DNA of 64,000 nt from Shimazuella alba. Its GTDB lineage: Bacteria > Bacillota > Bacilli > Thermoactinomycetales > Thermoactinomycetaceae. The first letter of the stretch is position 1, and every line of letters begins with the position of its first letter. The stretch lies in contig NZ_WUUL01000003.1 of the NCBI RefSeq assembly GCF_009831235.1, forward strand, positions 124,001 through 188,000, in the 5' to 3' direction. The position numbers and the translations under genes were made by a program. Positions 53,616 through 60,976 of this stretch are shown here, one piece after another. Below the pieces are notes generated by a model that worked only from the letters and a program-made list of their open reading frames with translations, made no database searches and was not told the origin of the DNA.

Positions 53616-54311
53616 GTGCGCATTGTCTATTCTTGTTTCATGGCGATTTCGATCATCTTACTTACTTTTATGCTTCCTACTACGAGTGATGCAGCCACTA
53701 TTGACTTTAACAAAATTAAAATCTCCATTCAAGCTCAGAAAGAAACCTTCTTGGAGAAATATAATTGGAGTAACGATTTACCGACAGAACAAATCAAAAA
53801 TGAAGCAGAATTAAAAGAAGTAAACATCAAGGATAAACAGATGGAATCATTATTTGTCTCTGGAAACGCAATTGGTGAGCCAGGAGATATTCTCGTCACG
53901 CTTGATGGAACAAGTTCAGGTTTTGAATGGGCTGGCGGCCATGCTGGAATCGTATCAGATGTATCAGGTTATGTGATTGAATCATTTGGTAATAAAAAGC
54001 CTGAACTTAACGGCGTTCGCCATTGGATCAACGATTGGAAAACAAGATTTAAAAAAGTAAAAGCTTTGTGGGTGGAAGGTGCAACAGCAAATGATTATGC
54101 TTACGTAGCCTCTTATAACCGAGAACAAATCGGAAAATCATACAACTATAACTTTTTTAATATTCATACGACAGCTCGCTTCTACTGTTCTCAACTCGTC
54201 TGGAGAGCATGGTATAACCGTGGTTGGGACTTGAATTATGGGGGATCTGCAGTATGGCCAGTCGATCTGATTAAAAGTCCTTATACGATCCCTTACTATT
54301 CACAAGGTTAA
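53616..54311 (+). CDS. Secreted YiiX-like permuted papain-fold hydrolase
   Basis: 231 residues from GTG 53616 (AAAGGGGTG upstream). Signal peptide with core FMAISIILLTFMLPTTSDA, cleavage near DAA. After a helical linker the enzyme part has GEPGDILVTLDG, the catalytic His in GGHAGIVSDV, and the nucleophilic Cys in RFYCSQLVWRAW: the His-before-Cys order of the circularly permuted NlpC/P60 (YiiX/YebB) group. Such enzymes act on peptides, lipids or amides outside the cell. Ends at a strong terminator. Confidence 0.85.
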   Translation: MRIVYSCFMAISIILLTFMLPTTSDAATIDFNKIKISIQAQKETFLEKYNWSNDLPTEQIKNEAELKEVNIKDKQMESLFVSGNAIGEPGDILVTLDGTSSGFEWAGGHAGIVSDVSGYVIESFGNKKPELNGVRHWINDWKTRFKKVKALWVEGATANDYAYVASYNREQIGKSYNYNFFNIHTTARFYCSQLVWRAWYNRGWDLNYGGSAVWPVDLIKSPYTIPYYSQG

Positions 54312-54317
54312 ATGATG

Positions 54318-54358
54318 AAAGCCATTTTCAAGTATTGATATATGAAAATGGCTTTTTT
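54318..54358 (+). terminator. Terminator after the YiiX-like gene
   Basis: AAAGCCATTTTCA pairs with TGAAAATGGCTTT and runs into TTTT. Strong intrinsic terminator. Confidence 0.92.
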
Positions 54359-54378
54359 AATGAAATGGAGGGTCACCT

Positions 54379-55350
54379 TTGCGTACTTATACTTTTTTCC
54401 TTCTTGTTTGGTTATTTTTTGGATTAACTGCCTGTAGTACGGAAAACACCATTTCCCAAAATAAAATCGGCGTTCTCTTTACGAATGCAAGTCAACCGGA
54501 CAGTGCCTTTGTTATCATGGATAAGAAAGGCACGATTGAATCCCAAGTGAATATTCCAGCTATGGGAATATTTCAGGTCATACGGAACGAGAATGGAAAT
54601 TTTTTATTTCCTGTTCAGTATGACAACAAACTATTCACTCTTTCTCCTACCAAACAACTAACTTCATCTAGCATTCTTCCATTCCCCTTATATATGAGTG
54701 AAGTCGAAAACTTTCGACTCACCACTTACAATAGTAGTTTACATAGTGGCACAGTAGAATGGAAAGACGTGAACAGAACAAAACGTGTACAGCTGCCCGG
54801 ATTTCCACGCGTTGCTACATATGATGATCAAAAAATTTATGTATTTGCTACGATCATTCAACAAAAGAAACCGGTCCTATATGTGTTAGATCGATCTGCT
54901 GGTACTGTAGACAAAGTCATTCCTCTTCAAATTGACCAAGCAAATGACTTAGAAATCATAGATAAGAAACTGTTTATCACATCAACTGCATCAGAAAAAC
55001 GTATCGCTATCCTCCATCTTTCATCATGGAAAATAGACTATCTTTCACTTCCAAAATCACAACCCGAGTATATTCTTACCTTTTCCAATAACATACTCAT
55101 TACGTACCAAGGCAGTACTACTTTAACCATATTGGATCGTCGCTCGCTTCGTATCCAACGTGCTATTTCTCTCCCACAGCCAGTTTTAAAAGCAAAACTC
55201 GATGGAAATTATCTCTATGTCCTTTCCCAGATTCCCAACAGTGGACAAGGGGTGATAGGAGTTTATCGGTTATCCGATTGGAAATTAACAAGAAAAATCA
55301 TGCTGCCTGCAATCCGAAACACCCTTATTCAAGATTTTGTAGTTTTCTAG
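54379..55350 (+). CDS. Lipoprotein with beta-propeller-like domain
   Basis: 323 residues from TTG 54379, preceded by GGAGGGTCACC. Signal peptide FFLLVWLFFGLTAC with lipobox LTAC, so anchored outside the membrane. The mature protein shows repeated blade-like stretches, for example IYVFATIIQQKKPVLYVLDRS, KLFITSTASEKRIAILHLSSW and NYLYVLSQIPNSGQGVIGVYRL, suggesting a YncE/WD-like propeller. Ligand and partner unknown. Independently transcribed from the YiiX-like gene, judging by the terminator between them. Confidence 0.75.
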   Translation: MRTYTFFLLVWLFFGLTACSTENTISQNKIGVLFTNASQPDSAFVIMDKKGTIESQVNIPAMGIFQVIRNENGNFLFPVQYDNKLFTLSPTKQLTSSSILPFPLYMSEVENFRLTTYNSSLHSGTVEWKDVNRTKRVQLPGFPRVATYDDQKIYVFATIIQQKKPVLYVLDRSAGTVDKVIPLQIDQANDLEIIDKKLFITSTASEKRIAILHLSSWKIDYLSLPKSQPEYILTFSNNILITYQGSTTLTILDRRSLRIQRAISLPQPVLKAKLDGNYLYVLSQIPNSGQGVIGVYRLSDWKLTRKIMLPAIRNTLIQDFVVF

Positions 55351-55474
55351 TTACATCAAATACAAATAACCCAAGAAAACCATTACTATTGATCTTCAAA
55401 TATACAGAATAATCAATTGTATGCTATAATTTATGAAAGCAATTGCCAGTGGAACAACTCCAGTAGGAGCGATC

Positions 55475-56173
55475 ATGGCTCAGACCGACAACACCCGCCC
55501 TGAGTACATCCGAGTGGCTGAGGCCAACTTCAGGCTGTATGAGACCCTCACCGAGCGGATCTGCAACACCACCGCCCGTGAGCTGAAGTCTCTCCTCAAA
55601 CAGGGTGTGCTCACCTTGGAGGACGTCGACTTCATCAAGGAACTGGAGGAGCTCAACAAGCACACCCTCTACCGCGTGTGCAAATACATGCTCACACCGA
55701 GCGTTTACAACCCCGAGACCAAGAAGTACGAGAGTCCTCACAAGCGATTCGAGGTCGCCTTCTCGGTGACATTCCGCAAGGACGACCAGGAGCCTCTCTC
55801 CCACAAGAAGCGAGGATACCTGAACCCGAAGGCCCAGAAGAAGGAACAGAACCGCAGGCTCCGTCGAGACGCGAAGCGAGAAATCGCGGAACAGCTCGCT
55901 CTGCACGATGAACTCAAAGACTACAGCGACGAACTGTACGACATCGATCCGTACGACTACAGCATCGATTCGTACTTCGACGACGAATACGACGACGCTC
56001 GGTACGACGGTGACTGCCTCAACGATCCGTTCTACGGCGATCCGTTCTACGACGACCCGTTCGGCTACGACGCGTACTACGACTCGCTCTTCGGCAACGC
56101 ATACTACGACTCTCTCTACCGCGACTCGTTCGGCGACGAGTACTCGTACAGGGCAGGTATGTCGTACATCTGA
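55475..56173 (+). CDS. Unrecognised 232-residue protein with Asp/Tyr/Phe-rich tail, strongly G+C-rich (orphan cassette)
   Basis: ATG 55475 with GTAGGAGCGATC upstream; TATAAT at 55424-55429 is a likely -10. 36 of the first 60 bases are G or C and codon choice (CTC, GAG, ATC, AAG, CGC) is unlike the host's. Residues 1-150 are helical and charged (RELKSLLKQGVLTLEDVDF, then NPKAQKKEQNRRLRRDAKRE). Residues 160-230 are a low-complexity acidic-aromatic tail with near repeats FYGDPFYDDPF and YYDSLFGNAYYDSLYRDSF. No family recognised. Phage- or actinobacterium-like origin inferred from composition. Closed by a perfect 15-bp hairpin. Confidence 0.7.
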   Translation: MAQTDNTRPEYIRVAEANFRLYETLTERICNTTARELKSLLKQGVLTLEDVDFIKELEELNKHTLYRVCKYMLTPSVYNPETKKYESPHKRFEVAFSVTFRKDDQEPLSHKKRGYLNPKAQKKEQNRRLRRDAKREIAEQLALHDELKDYSDELYDIDPYDYSIDSYFDDEYDDARYDGDCLNDPFYGDPFYDDPFGYDAYYDSLFGNAYYDSLYRDSFGDEYSYRAGMSYI

Positions 56174-56191
56174 GTCACTGTTCTACTGGCA

Positions 56192-56224
56192 GTCGGGCTG
56201 GCATCATGATGATGCCAGCCCGAC
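56192..56224. terminator. Perfect 15-bp hairpin with TGA loop after the 55475 gene
   Basis: GTCGGGCTGGCATCA (56192-56206) and its exact complement (56210-56224) around TGA, 18 bases after the stop. Very G+C-rich and without a T-run, the kind of terminator seen in high-G+C genomes. Confidence 0.75.
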
Positions 56225-56382
56225 CCAGAAAAACATATAATTCATTCCATTTTCAATATATAATAAAGCTCTTATAAGAGAGAAGAACCACCCTTGTCTT
56301 TCCCTCTTTCCATTCCAAATCTCCTCTTCATCGTACTTATCATTCAGATCTAGACCTGTTTTTCACATCCATACTCAATAAA

Positions 56383-56424
56383 AAACCAATATGCTCCCAG
56401 AGGATATGGGAAACACATTGGTTT
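56383..56424 (-). terminator. Terminator after katA
   Basis: AAACCAAT and ATTGGTTT form the base, TCCCA/TGGGA the upper stem. On the minus strand it ends in TTTTTTATTG. Confidence 0.85.
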
Positions 56425-56496
56425 ATTTTTTTATGTCTATACAACAATAGTTAAATCATTTTTGAAAATGTTTTCCGTCATATAGTATATTGTTTT

Positions 56497-57966
56497 CTAC
56501 ATTTTAGAAACATATGGTGCTATATCTACTCCAAGTGCTTGTGCTAACCGCTCTCCATATTCTTTATCCGCTCGATAAAAGTTACAAATAGCAAGCAGTC
56601 TGGTTCTTTCATCTACCCCAGAAAGATCATTGGTTAGATTTTTAATTAAGTTCGCTTTTTCTTGTTCGGAGAAAGAGTGGTACAATTCCCCAGCTTGCCG
56701 GAAGTTAAGTTGCTGTGCTATTGCTTGACGCCCTGCAACTCCTGATAGTGGGGTTTCACTTTCGACATCAACAGATGTCTGTTTTGGCGTATCGTCAAAT
56801 CGGTTTGGTTCATAGTTAATTGTAGATATTTCTGTTCTCATCTGCATGTTGCCATCTACTTGATAGTTATTTACTTTTGTAGCATATGGACAATTTATTG
56901 GTAGTTGTAGATAATTTGGACCAATTCGATGGCGCTGAGTATCTGGATAAGAGAATAATCTACCTTGCAACAATTTATCTTCTGATGGCTCAATACCAGG
57001 TACGAGAGCACTTGGAGAAAATGCAGATTGTTCCACTTCAGCAAAGAAATTTTTCGGATTGCGATTTAAAGTCATCCGACCTACTAACTGTAGGGGGTAA
57101 TCATCTTCGGACCATACTTTTGTTGGATCTAGTGGATCAAACTCATGTTTATGGATAAATGCATCTTCTTCGTCTACAGGAAATAACTGAACATATAGAT
57201 CCCACTCTGGATATTCACCATTTTCGATATGATCAAACAAATCCCGTGTTGCATGGTTAAAGTCTTGGCCTTGCACTTCTACTACTTCTTCCGCTGTGAG
57301 GTTTTTCACTCCTTGTAAAGGTTTCCAGTGATATTTTACATAAAAACGTTTACCTTCTTTATTTACCCACTTAAATGTATGAACTCCAAATCCATTCATT
57401 TCTCGGTAATTTGCCGGTGTTCCATAATCGGAAAATACCCAAGTCATCATATGCGTGGACTCTGGTGAATTACTCATAAAATCCCAATAACGATCTGGAT
57501 CTTGAATATTGGTATCTGGCGCAGGCTTTAGCGAATGAACCATATCAGGAAATTTTAATGCATCTCGGATAAAGAATACAGGCAGGTGATTTCCAACCAA
57601 GTCATAGTTTCCATCTTCTGTATAAAACTTTGTGGCAAATCCACGAGGATCACGAGCTGTCTCTGGTGAACCAGCAGAATGAATCACAGTAGAAAAGCGA
57701 ACAAATACTGGAGTTACTTTGCCTTTTTCCTGAAGAAAAGCAGCTTTTGTGTATGTCTCCATACTATTTAAAACGGTGAAGATACCATGTGCTCCTGCAC
57801 CTCGTGCGTGTACCACACGCTCTGGTACTCTTTCCCGGTCAAAATGGGCTAATTTTTCCAACAAGTGATAATCTTCTAACAGGGTAGGGCCTCTTTGTCC
57901 CGCAGTACGTGAATTTTGGTTATCTCCTACTGGTGAACCTTGATTTGTTGTTAAGCGCTTACTCAT
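56497..57966 (-). CDS. katA: Heme catalase
   Basis: About 489 residues, a small-subunit (clade 3) monofunctional catalase. Catalytic His in RVVHARGAGAHG, Asn in DLVGNHLPVFFIRDA, proximal heme-ligand Tyr in LFSYPDTQRHRIGPN. Converts hydrogen peroxide to water and oxygen. ATG 57966 lies ten bases after GGGAG, ahead of which an in-frame extension seems non-coding. A PerR box 43 bases upstream predicts peroxide induction. Confidence 0.97.
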   Translation of the reverse strand: MSKRLTTNQGSPVGDNQNSRTAGQRGPTLLEDYHLLEKLAHFDRERVPERVVHARGAGAHGIFTVLNSMETYTKAAFLQEKGKVTPVFVRFSTVIHSAGSPETARDPRGFATKFYTEDGNYDLVGNHLPVFFIRDALKFPDMVHSLKPAPDTNIQDPDRYWDFMSNSPESTHMMTWVFSDYGTPANYREMNGFGVHTFKWVNKEGKRFYVKYHWKPLQGVKNLTAEEVVEVQGQDFNHATRDLFDHIENGEYPEWDLYVQLFPVDEEDAFIHKHEFDPLDPTKVWSEDDYPLQLVGRMTLNRNPKNFFAEVEQSAFSPSALVPGIEPSEDKLLQGRLFSYPDTQRHRIGPNYLQLPINCPYATKVNNYQVDGNMQMRTEISTINYEPNRFDDTPKQTSVDVESETPLSGVAGRQAIAQQLNFRQAGELYHSFSEQEKANLIKNLTNDLSGVDERTRLLAICNFYRADKEYGERLAQALGVDIAPYVSKM

Positions 57967-58008
57967 ATATGTAGATTCTCCCATCTGTAATTGATTATCG
58001 TTACTATA

Positions 58009-58023
58009 TAATAATAATTATAA
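58009..58023. promoter_or_regulatory. PerR box upstream of katA
   Basis: TAATAATAATTATAA matches the PerR consensus TTATAATNATTATAA at 14 of 15 positions. Located between katA and the divergent coat-protein gene, 43 bases before the katA start. Confidence 0.82.
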
Positions 58024-58132
58024 AGTGATACTAATTTCAAGTCTTTTTTTAGAGAAATTTGTACCAGATGAAATGCATAGATTACCTGATCGAGGGGAAA
58101 TTAAATGTATTAACCTAATGGAGGTATGTACC

Positions 58133-58750
58133 ATGCAAATGCCACAAAATGAAAAACCACAACAAAATATGCAGACAGGATCCGTTACATATAACCACGG
58201 TGGTCATGAGTTAAATGATGTCCATGAGATTTTAAGTGGAATGATAGGTGCATTGGAACAATATGCAATGTTCCGAGGCCAATTAAAAAACCAAGAATTG
58301 GTACAAATCGCCAACAACCAATTTCAATTTATCCTCGATGAATACAATATGCTCGTTCAAGCTTTTTCAACGGGACAAGATCCAGCTCATGGCACAAATA
58401 GATATCAAATGATTAATCAAAACAACGAATCGATTGTTTATGGATTAAAACCTGGTCAGGTTCCAAAACAGCCAAAACAACCTAATGCGATCGATGATGC
58501 TTGTATTTCCGGTTTTATGTTAAACCTTGTTAAAGGTATGGCTTCCATGAAAGCTTTAGCTGCTACAGAGGTAACCAACCCTGTCGTTCGTAGAGTCATT
58601 GCTGACAGCATTCCAAATGGCATCGAAATGGCTTATGAACTTTTCCTTTGGAGAAATAAAAACGGACATTACCAAGTTCCTCAATATGATCAACAGACGA
58701 CAAATGCAATGGTTCACGCATTCGCACCTGTAGCACCTGCTATGCACTAA
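58133..58750 (+). CDS. CotF-like spore coat protein
   Basis: 205 residues from ATG 58133, eight bases after GGAGG (an in-frame extension to 58025 has no site). Gln/Asn-rich N-terminus QNEKPQQNMQTGSVTYNHGG, then a four-helix ferritin-like CotF domain: HEILSGMIGALEQYAMFRGQ, FILDEYNMLVQAF, CISGFMLNLVKGMASMKALA and VVRRVIADSIPNGIEMAYEL. The family is found in the spore coat of Bacilli. Single gene with a weak terminator after it. Confidence 0.85.
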   Translation: MQMPQNEKPQQNMQTGSVTYNHGGHELNDVHEILSGMIGALEQYAMFRGQLKNQELVQIANNQFQFILDEYNMLVQAFSTGQDPAHGTNRYQMINQNNESIVYGLKPGQVPKQPKQPNAIDDACISGFMLNLVKGMASMKALAATEVTNPVVRRVIADSIPNGIEMAYELFLWRNKNGHYQVPQYDQQTTNAMVHAFAPVAPAMH

Positions 58751-58767
58751 AAATTAACATGACTTTT

Positions 58768-58800
58768 AGGCGATCTCATGAAGGTCGCCTTATTTATTTT
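58768..58800 (+). terminator. Terminator after the coat-protein gene
   Basis: AGGCGA (58768-58773) pairs with TCGCCT (58785-58790), followed by TATTTATTTTT. Confidence 0.6.
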
Positions 58801-58810
58801 TCTTTTGTTT

Positions 58811-59416
58811 TCATCCAAGCATTTTACCTAATGGACCCTCTTCCTCTATCAGATCTTGTATTTGATAAATGGAAATCGGAAAGTAAGGAAAACCATATGC
58901 ATAGGGAACCAACTCATAAAGTTGAAAATAAATCACTAATGACTTATCAGCGATATAGTAAGCTTGATTTGGTTTAATACTCTTAAATGGTTCAATCACT
59001 GGCAGCTTTCTTTCCTTGATTTGTTCTTGAATCAACTGGGAGATCGGCACTACATAGTTACTATTTGGTTTAAATAAATCCCTTAAGGCGTACTTCTTCC
59101 CTGTTGTTATATCAAAGGTAAGGGAGTGAATCACAGTGGTTCCATGTGCACCACCTGTGTAAGAATATACATTTAAAGATAAACTCAAAATATGACGTTC
59201 ATTCGTCTTTATTTCAAAATACCCTATCATCTCTTGAAGATCTTCCCTGTTAGAACCACGATCTTGAAGTAGACGTTCTAAGGCCAAACGAATATCTCGA
59301 TTAATCTTTTGTTCTATTGTACGATTTGATAATCCATAAATAACAGGATAATACACCTGTATTTGTTTTCTAGGCGAATACAGCTTTGTGTGAATCAGCA
59401 CAGGGAAATTTACCAT
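58811..59416 (-). CDS. DUF3298/DUF4163 (RsiV/PdaC C-terminal-like) protein
   Basis: About 201 residues. YYPVIYGLSNRTIEQKINRDIRLALERLL is the DUF4163 opening; the core VYSYTGGAHGTTVIHSLTFDITTGKKYALRDLFKPNS is the DUF3298 signature shared with the lysozyme-sensing RsiV and deacetylase PdaC. No signal peptide or membrane anchor is seen, which is unusual for a domain normally outside the cell. ATG 59416 lies downstream of AAGGAGG; an upstream ATG at 59443 would place that site inside the gene. Confidence 0.82.
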   Translation of the reverse strand: MVNFPVLIHTKLYSPRKQIQVYYPVIYGLSNRTIEQKINRDIRLALERLLQDRGSNREDLQEMIGYFEIKTNERHILSLSLNVYSYTGGAHGTTVIHSLTFDITTGKKYALRDLFKPNSNYVVPISQLIQEQIKERKLPVIEPFKSIKPNQAYYIADKSLVIYFQLYELVPYAYGFPYFPISIYQIQDLIEEEGPLGKMLG

Positions 59417-59600
59417 ATCTTCACTTTTCCTCCTTGCATCCATTTATACAATCTATGTTATACATCAAACATCATGATGCATTTCTGTAGAGGAAAGTTA
59501 GTTACATTTAAAGATGAACTCTTGAACGCTCCTGCCATGCTATCGCTTAGAGGTGGAGGATTCTTAGGAACTCCCATCTACGACGGGATATTTACTAAGC

Positions 59601-60639
59601 TTAGACCGCAGTCCCTGCGGCTAGCAGACTTATACCTTCTTGCAAGATGTTCCTTGCTGCGTTGATGTCCCTGACGTGTTCTTCGTTACATTCGGGACTC
59701 AGGACATGTCCATGCTCTCAAGTTTAGATTCTTCACGTGCGGTAACCACAACAGGAACAGAAACATACTTGTGAATTCTGACCATGAGGCATCTGTAATC
59801 GATTTAGCTAACTGATGGTTTTTGACCATGTTCTTCACTTGCAAATCTTCGATGCTGATGACTTGGTTTTCGTGAATCAGTTTCGAAGACAATTTGTGAA
59901 GGAAGTCGTGGCGAGCGTTGACAATCTTCTCATGGATTTTTGCTACTTTGATTCGGGCTTTGTTCCAGTTGGAACCTCCTTTGATACGTCTAGATAGGAT
60001 GCGTTGTGCTTTTGCCAGTTTCTGTTCATATTGGCGGAAAAATCGATTTGGTTTGACTTTTGTAGCATCCGAGAGTATTGCGAAATCTTTTAAACCAAGA
60101 TCAATCCCTACTGCTTTTTTCTTAGCTGGAACATAGGGACAATAATTCCTTTCACATCGGAAACGAAATACTTTCGGATGAATTACGTTTGACTGTAGCG
60201 GAAAGAATACGTCCATCGATTTCACGAGACTTCGCAAACTCCATTCAGCCTAGTTTCGGAAGTTTGATTTTATCCTCTTCTATTTGGATATTTTGATTTA
60301 CACATGGACTCGTGTAAGACTGCACCCGATTTCTCTTGGATTTCAATTTGGGTTGCTCATTCTGTTTCTTGAAAAACCGCTTAAAAGAGTCATCCACATT
60401 TCGAAGTGCTTGTTGTAGAGAAGTAGAATCCACTTCTTTTAGCCATTCTATTTCTTTTTTAAAGCAGTTCGTAGTTTGGAACAAGCGTGATAGGTCAATC
60501 CTTTGCCCGTTTCTTTGTAGGTATCCTTCCATTTGGCTAGGAAGTGGTTGAAAACCAATCGACTAGAACGAATCGATTGGTTGATGAGAATTGCTTGGTC
60601 TTTATTCGGATAGAGTCGAAATTGGAGTGCTTGGTGCAT
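59601..60639 (-). pseudogene. tnpB: TnpB, copy 2, multiply broken
   Basis: ATG 60639 after GGGAGGGGAAAAGC. Reads LQFRLYPNKDQAILINQSIR, shifts frame near 60455 and again near 60240, then continues with [12 protein letters not shown] and SIEDLQVKNM. A deletion near 59740-59780 removes the first zinc-ribbon cysteine pair found in copy 1, and CPES replaces CPKC by a further change. The 3' end (NILQEGISLLAAGTAV) matches copy 1. Clearly non-functional. Confidence 0.85.
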
Positions 60640-60707
60640 CTGCTTTTCCCCTCCCTTTTCCTGTAGAATATACACATAGAACATATGTCTCAATATGAGG
60701 TTATACG

Positions 60708-60833
60708 ATATCCCGTAAAAAATTCACCACAACGATAGAAGAAGAACATGAAAAACAACTGAAAAAAATGGCACTCCATCATGATACAGATGAGGGAAAG
60801 ATGACTGAAATACTCGTCAAAGAATATCTATAA
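60708..60833 (+). pseudogene. Ribbon-helix-helix gene of IS copy 2, start codon lost
   Basis: The frame is open from ATA 60708 through RKKFTTTIEEEHEKQLKKMA and DEGKMTEILVKEYL to TAA 60831. Compared with copy 1 (ATG GCA CGA) the start has become ATA. Arc/CopG-like pattern: one beta strand then two helices. Divergent from tnpB across about 70 bases. Confidence 0.55.
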
Positions 60834-60942
60834 AGATTGTCAGACTTGCGAGAGAGGTAAAAAAAAGATCCCTCCCTCGTCTGACGCTTCGATTCCTCCC
60901 CACTTATGGAAGATGGAGGTATTCTCGGCGCAAGAACTAATA

Positions 60943-60968
60943 AAAAAAGCAGCCTCTGCTGCTTTTTT
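60943..60968 (-). terminator. recG terminator
   Basis: AAAAAAGCAGC and GCTGCTTTTTT form a symmetrical hairpin nine bases after the recG stop. Confidence 0.88.
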
Positions 60969-60976
60969 CAAAAAAA

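Larger units (their letters stand above)
59524..60932 (-). mobile_element. IS200/IS605-type (tnpB) element, copy 2, degenerate
   Basis: Same architecture as copy 1 without the Tn3 insertion: right end TTGAACGCTCC...TCGCTTAGAGG, tnpB on the minus strand, a divergent ribbon-helix-helix reading, and a left end with CCACTTATGGAAGA and TATTCTCGGC. It serves as the empty-site reference that proves where Tn3 entered copy 1. No tnpA. Termini are estimated. Confidence 0.8.
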
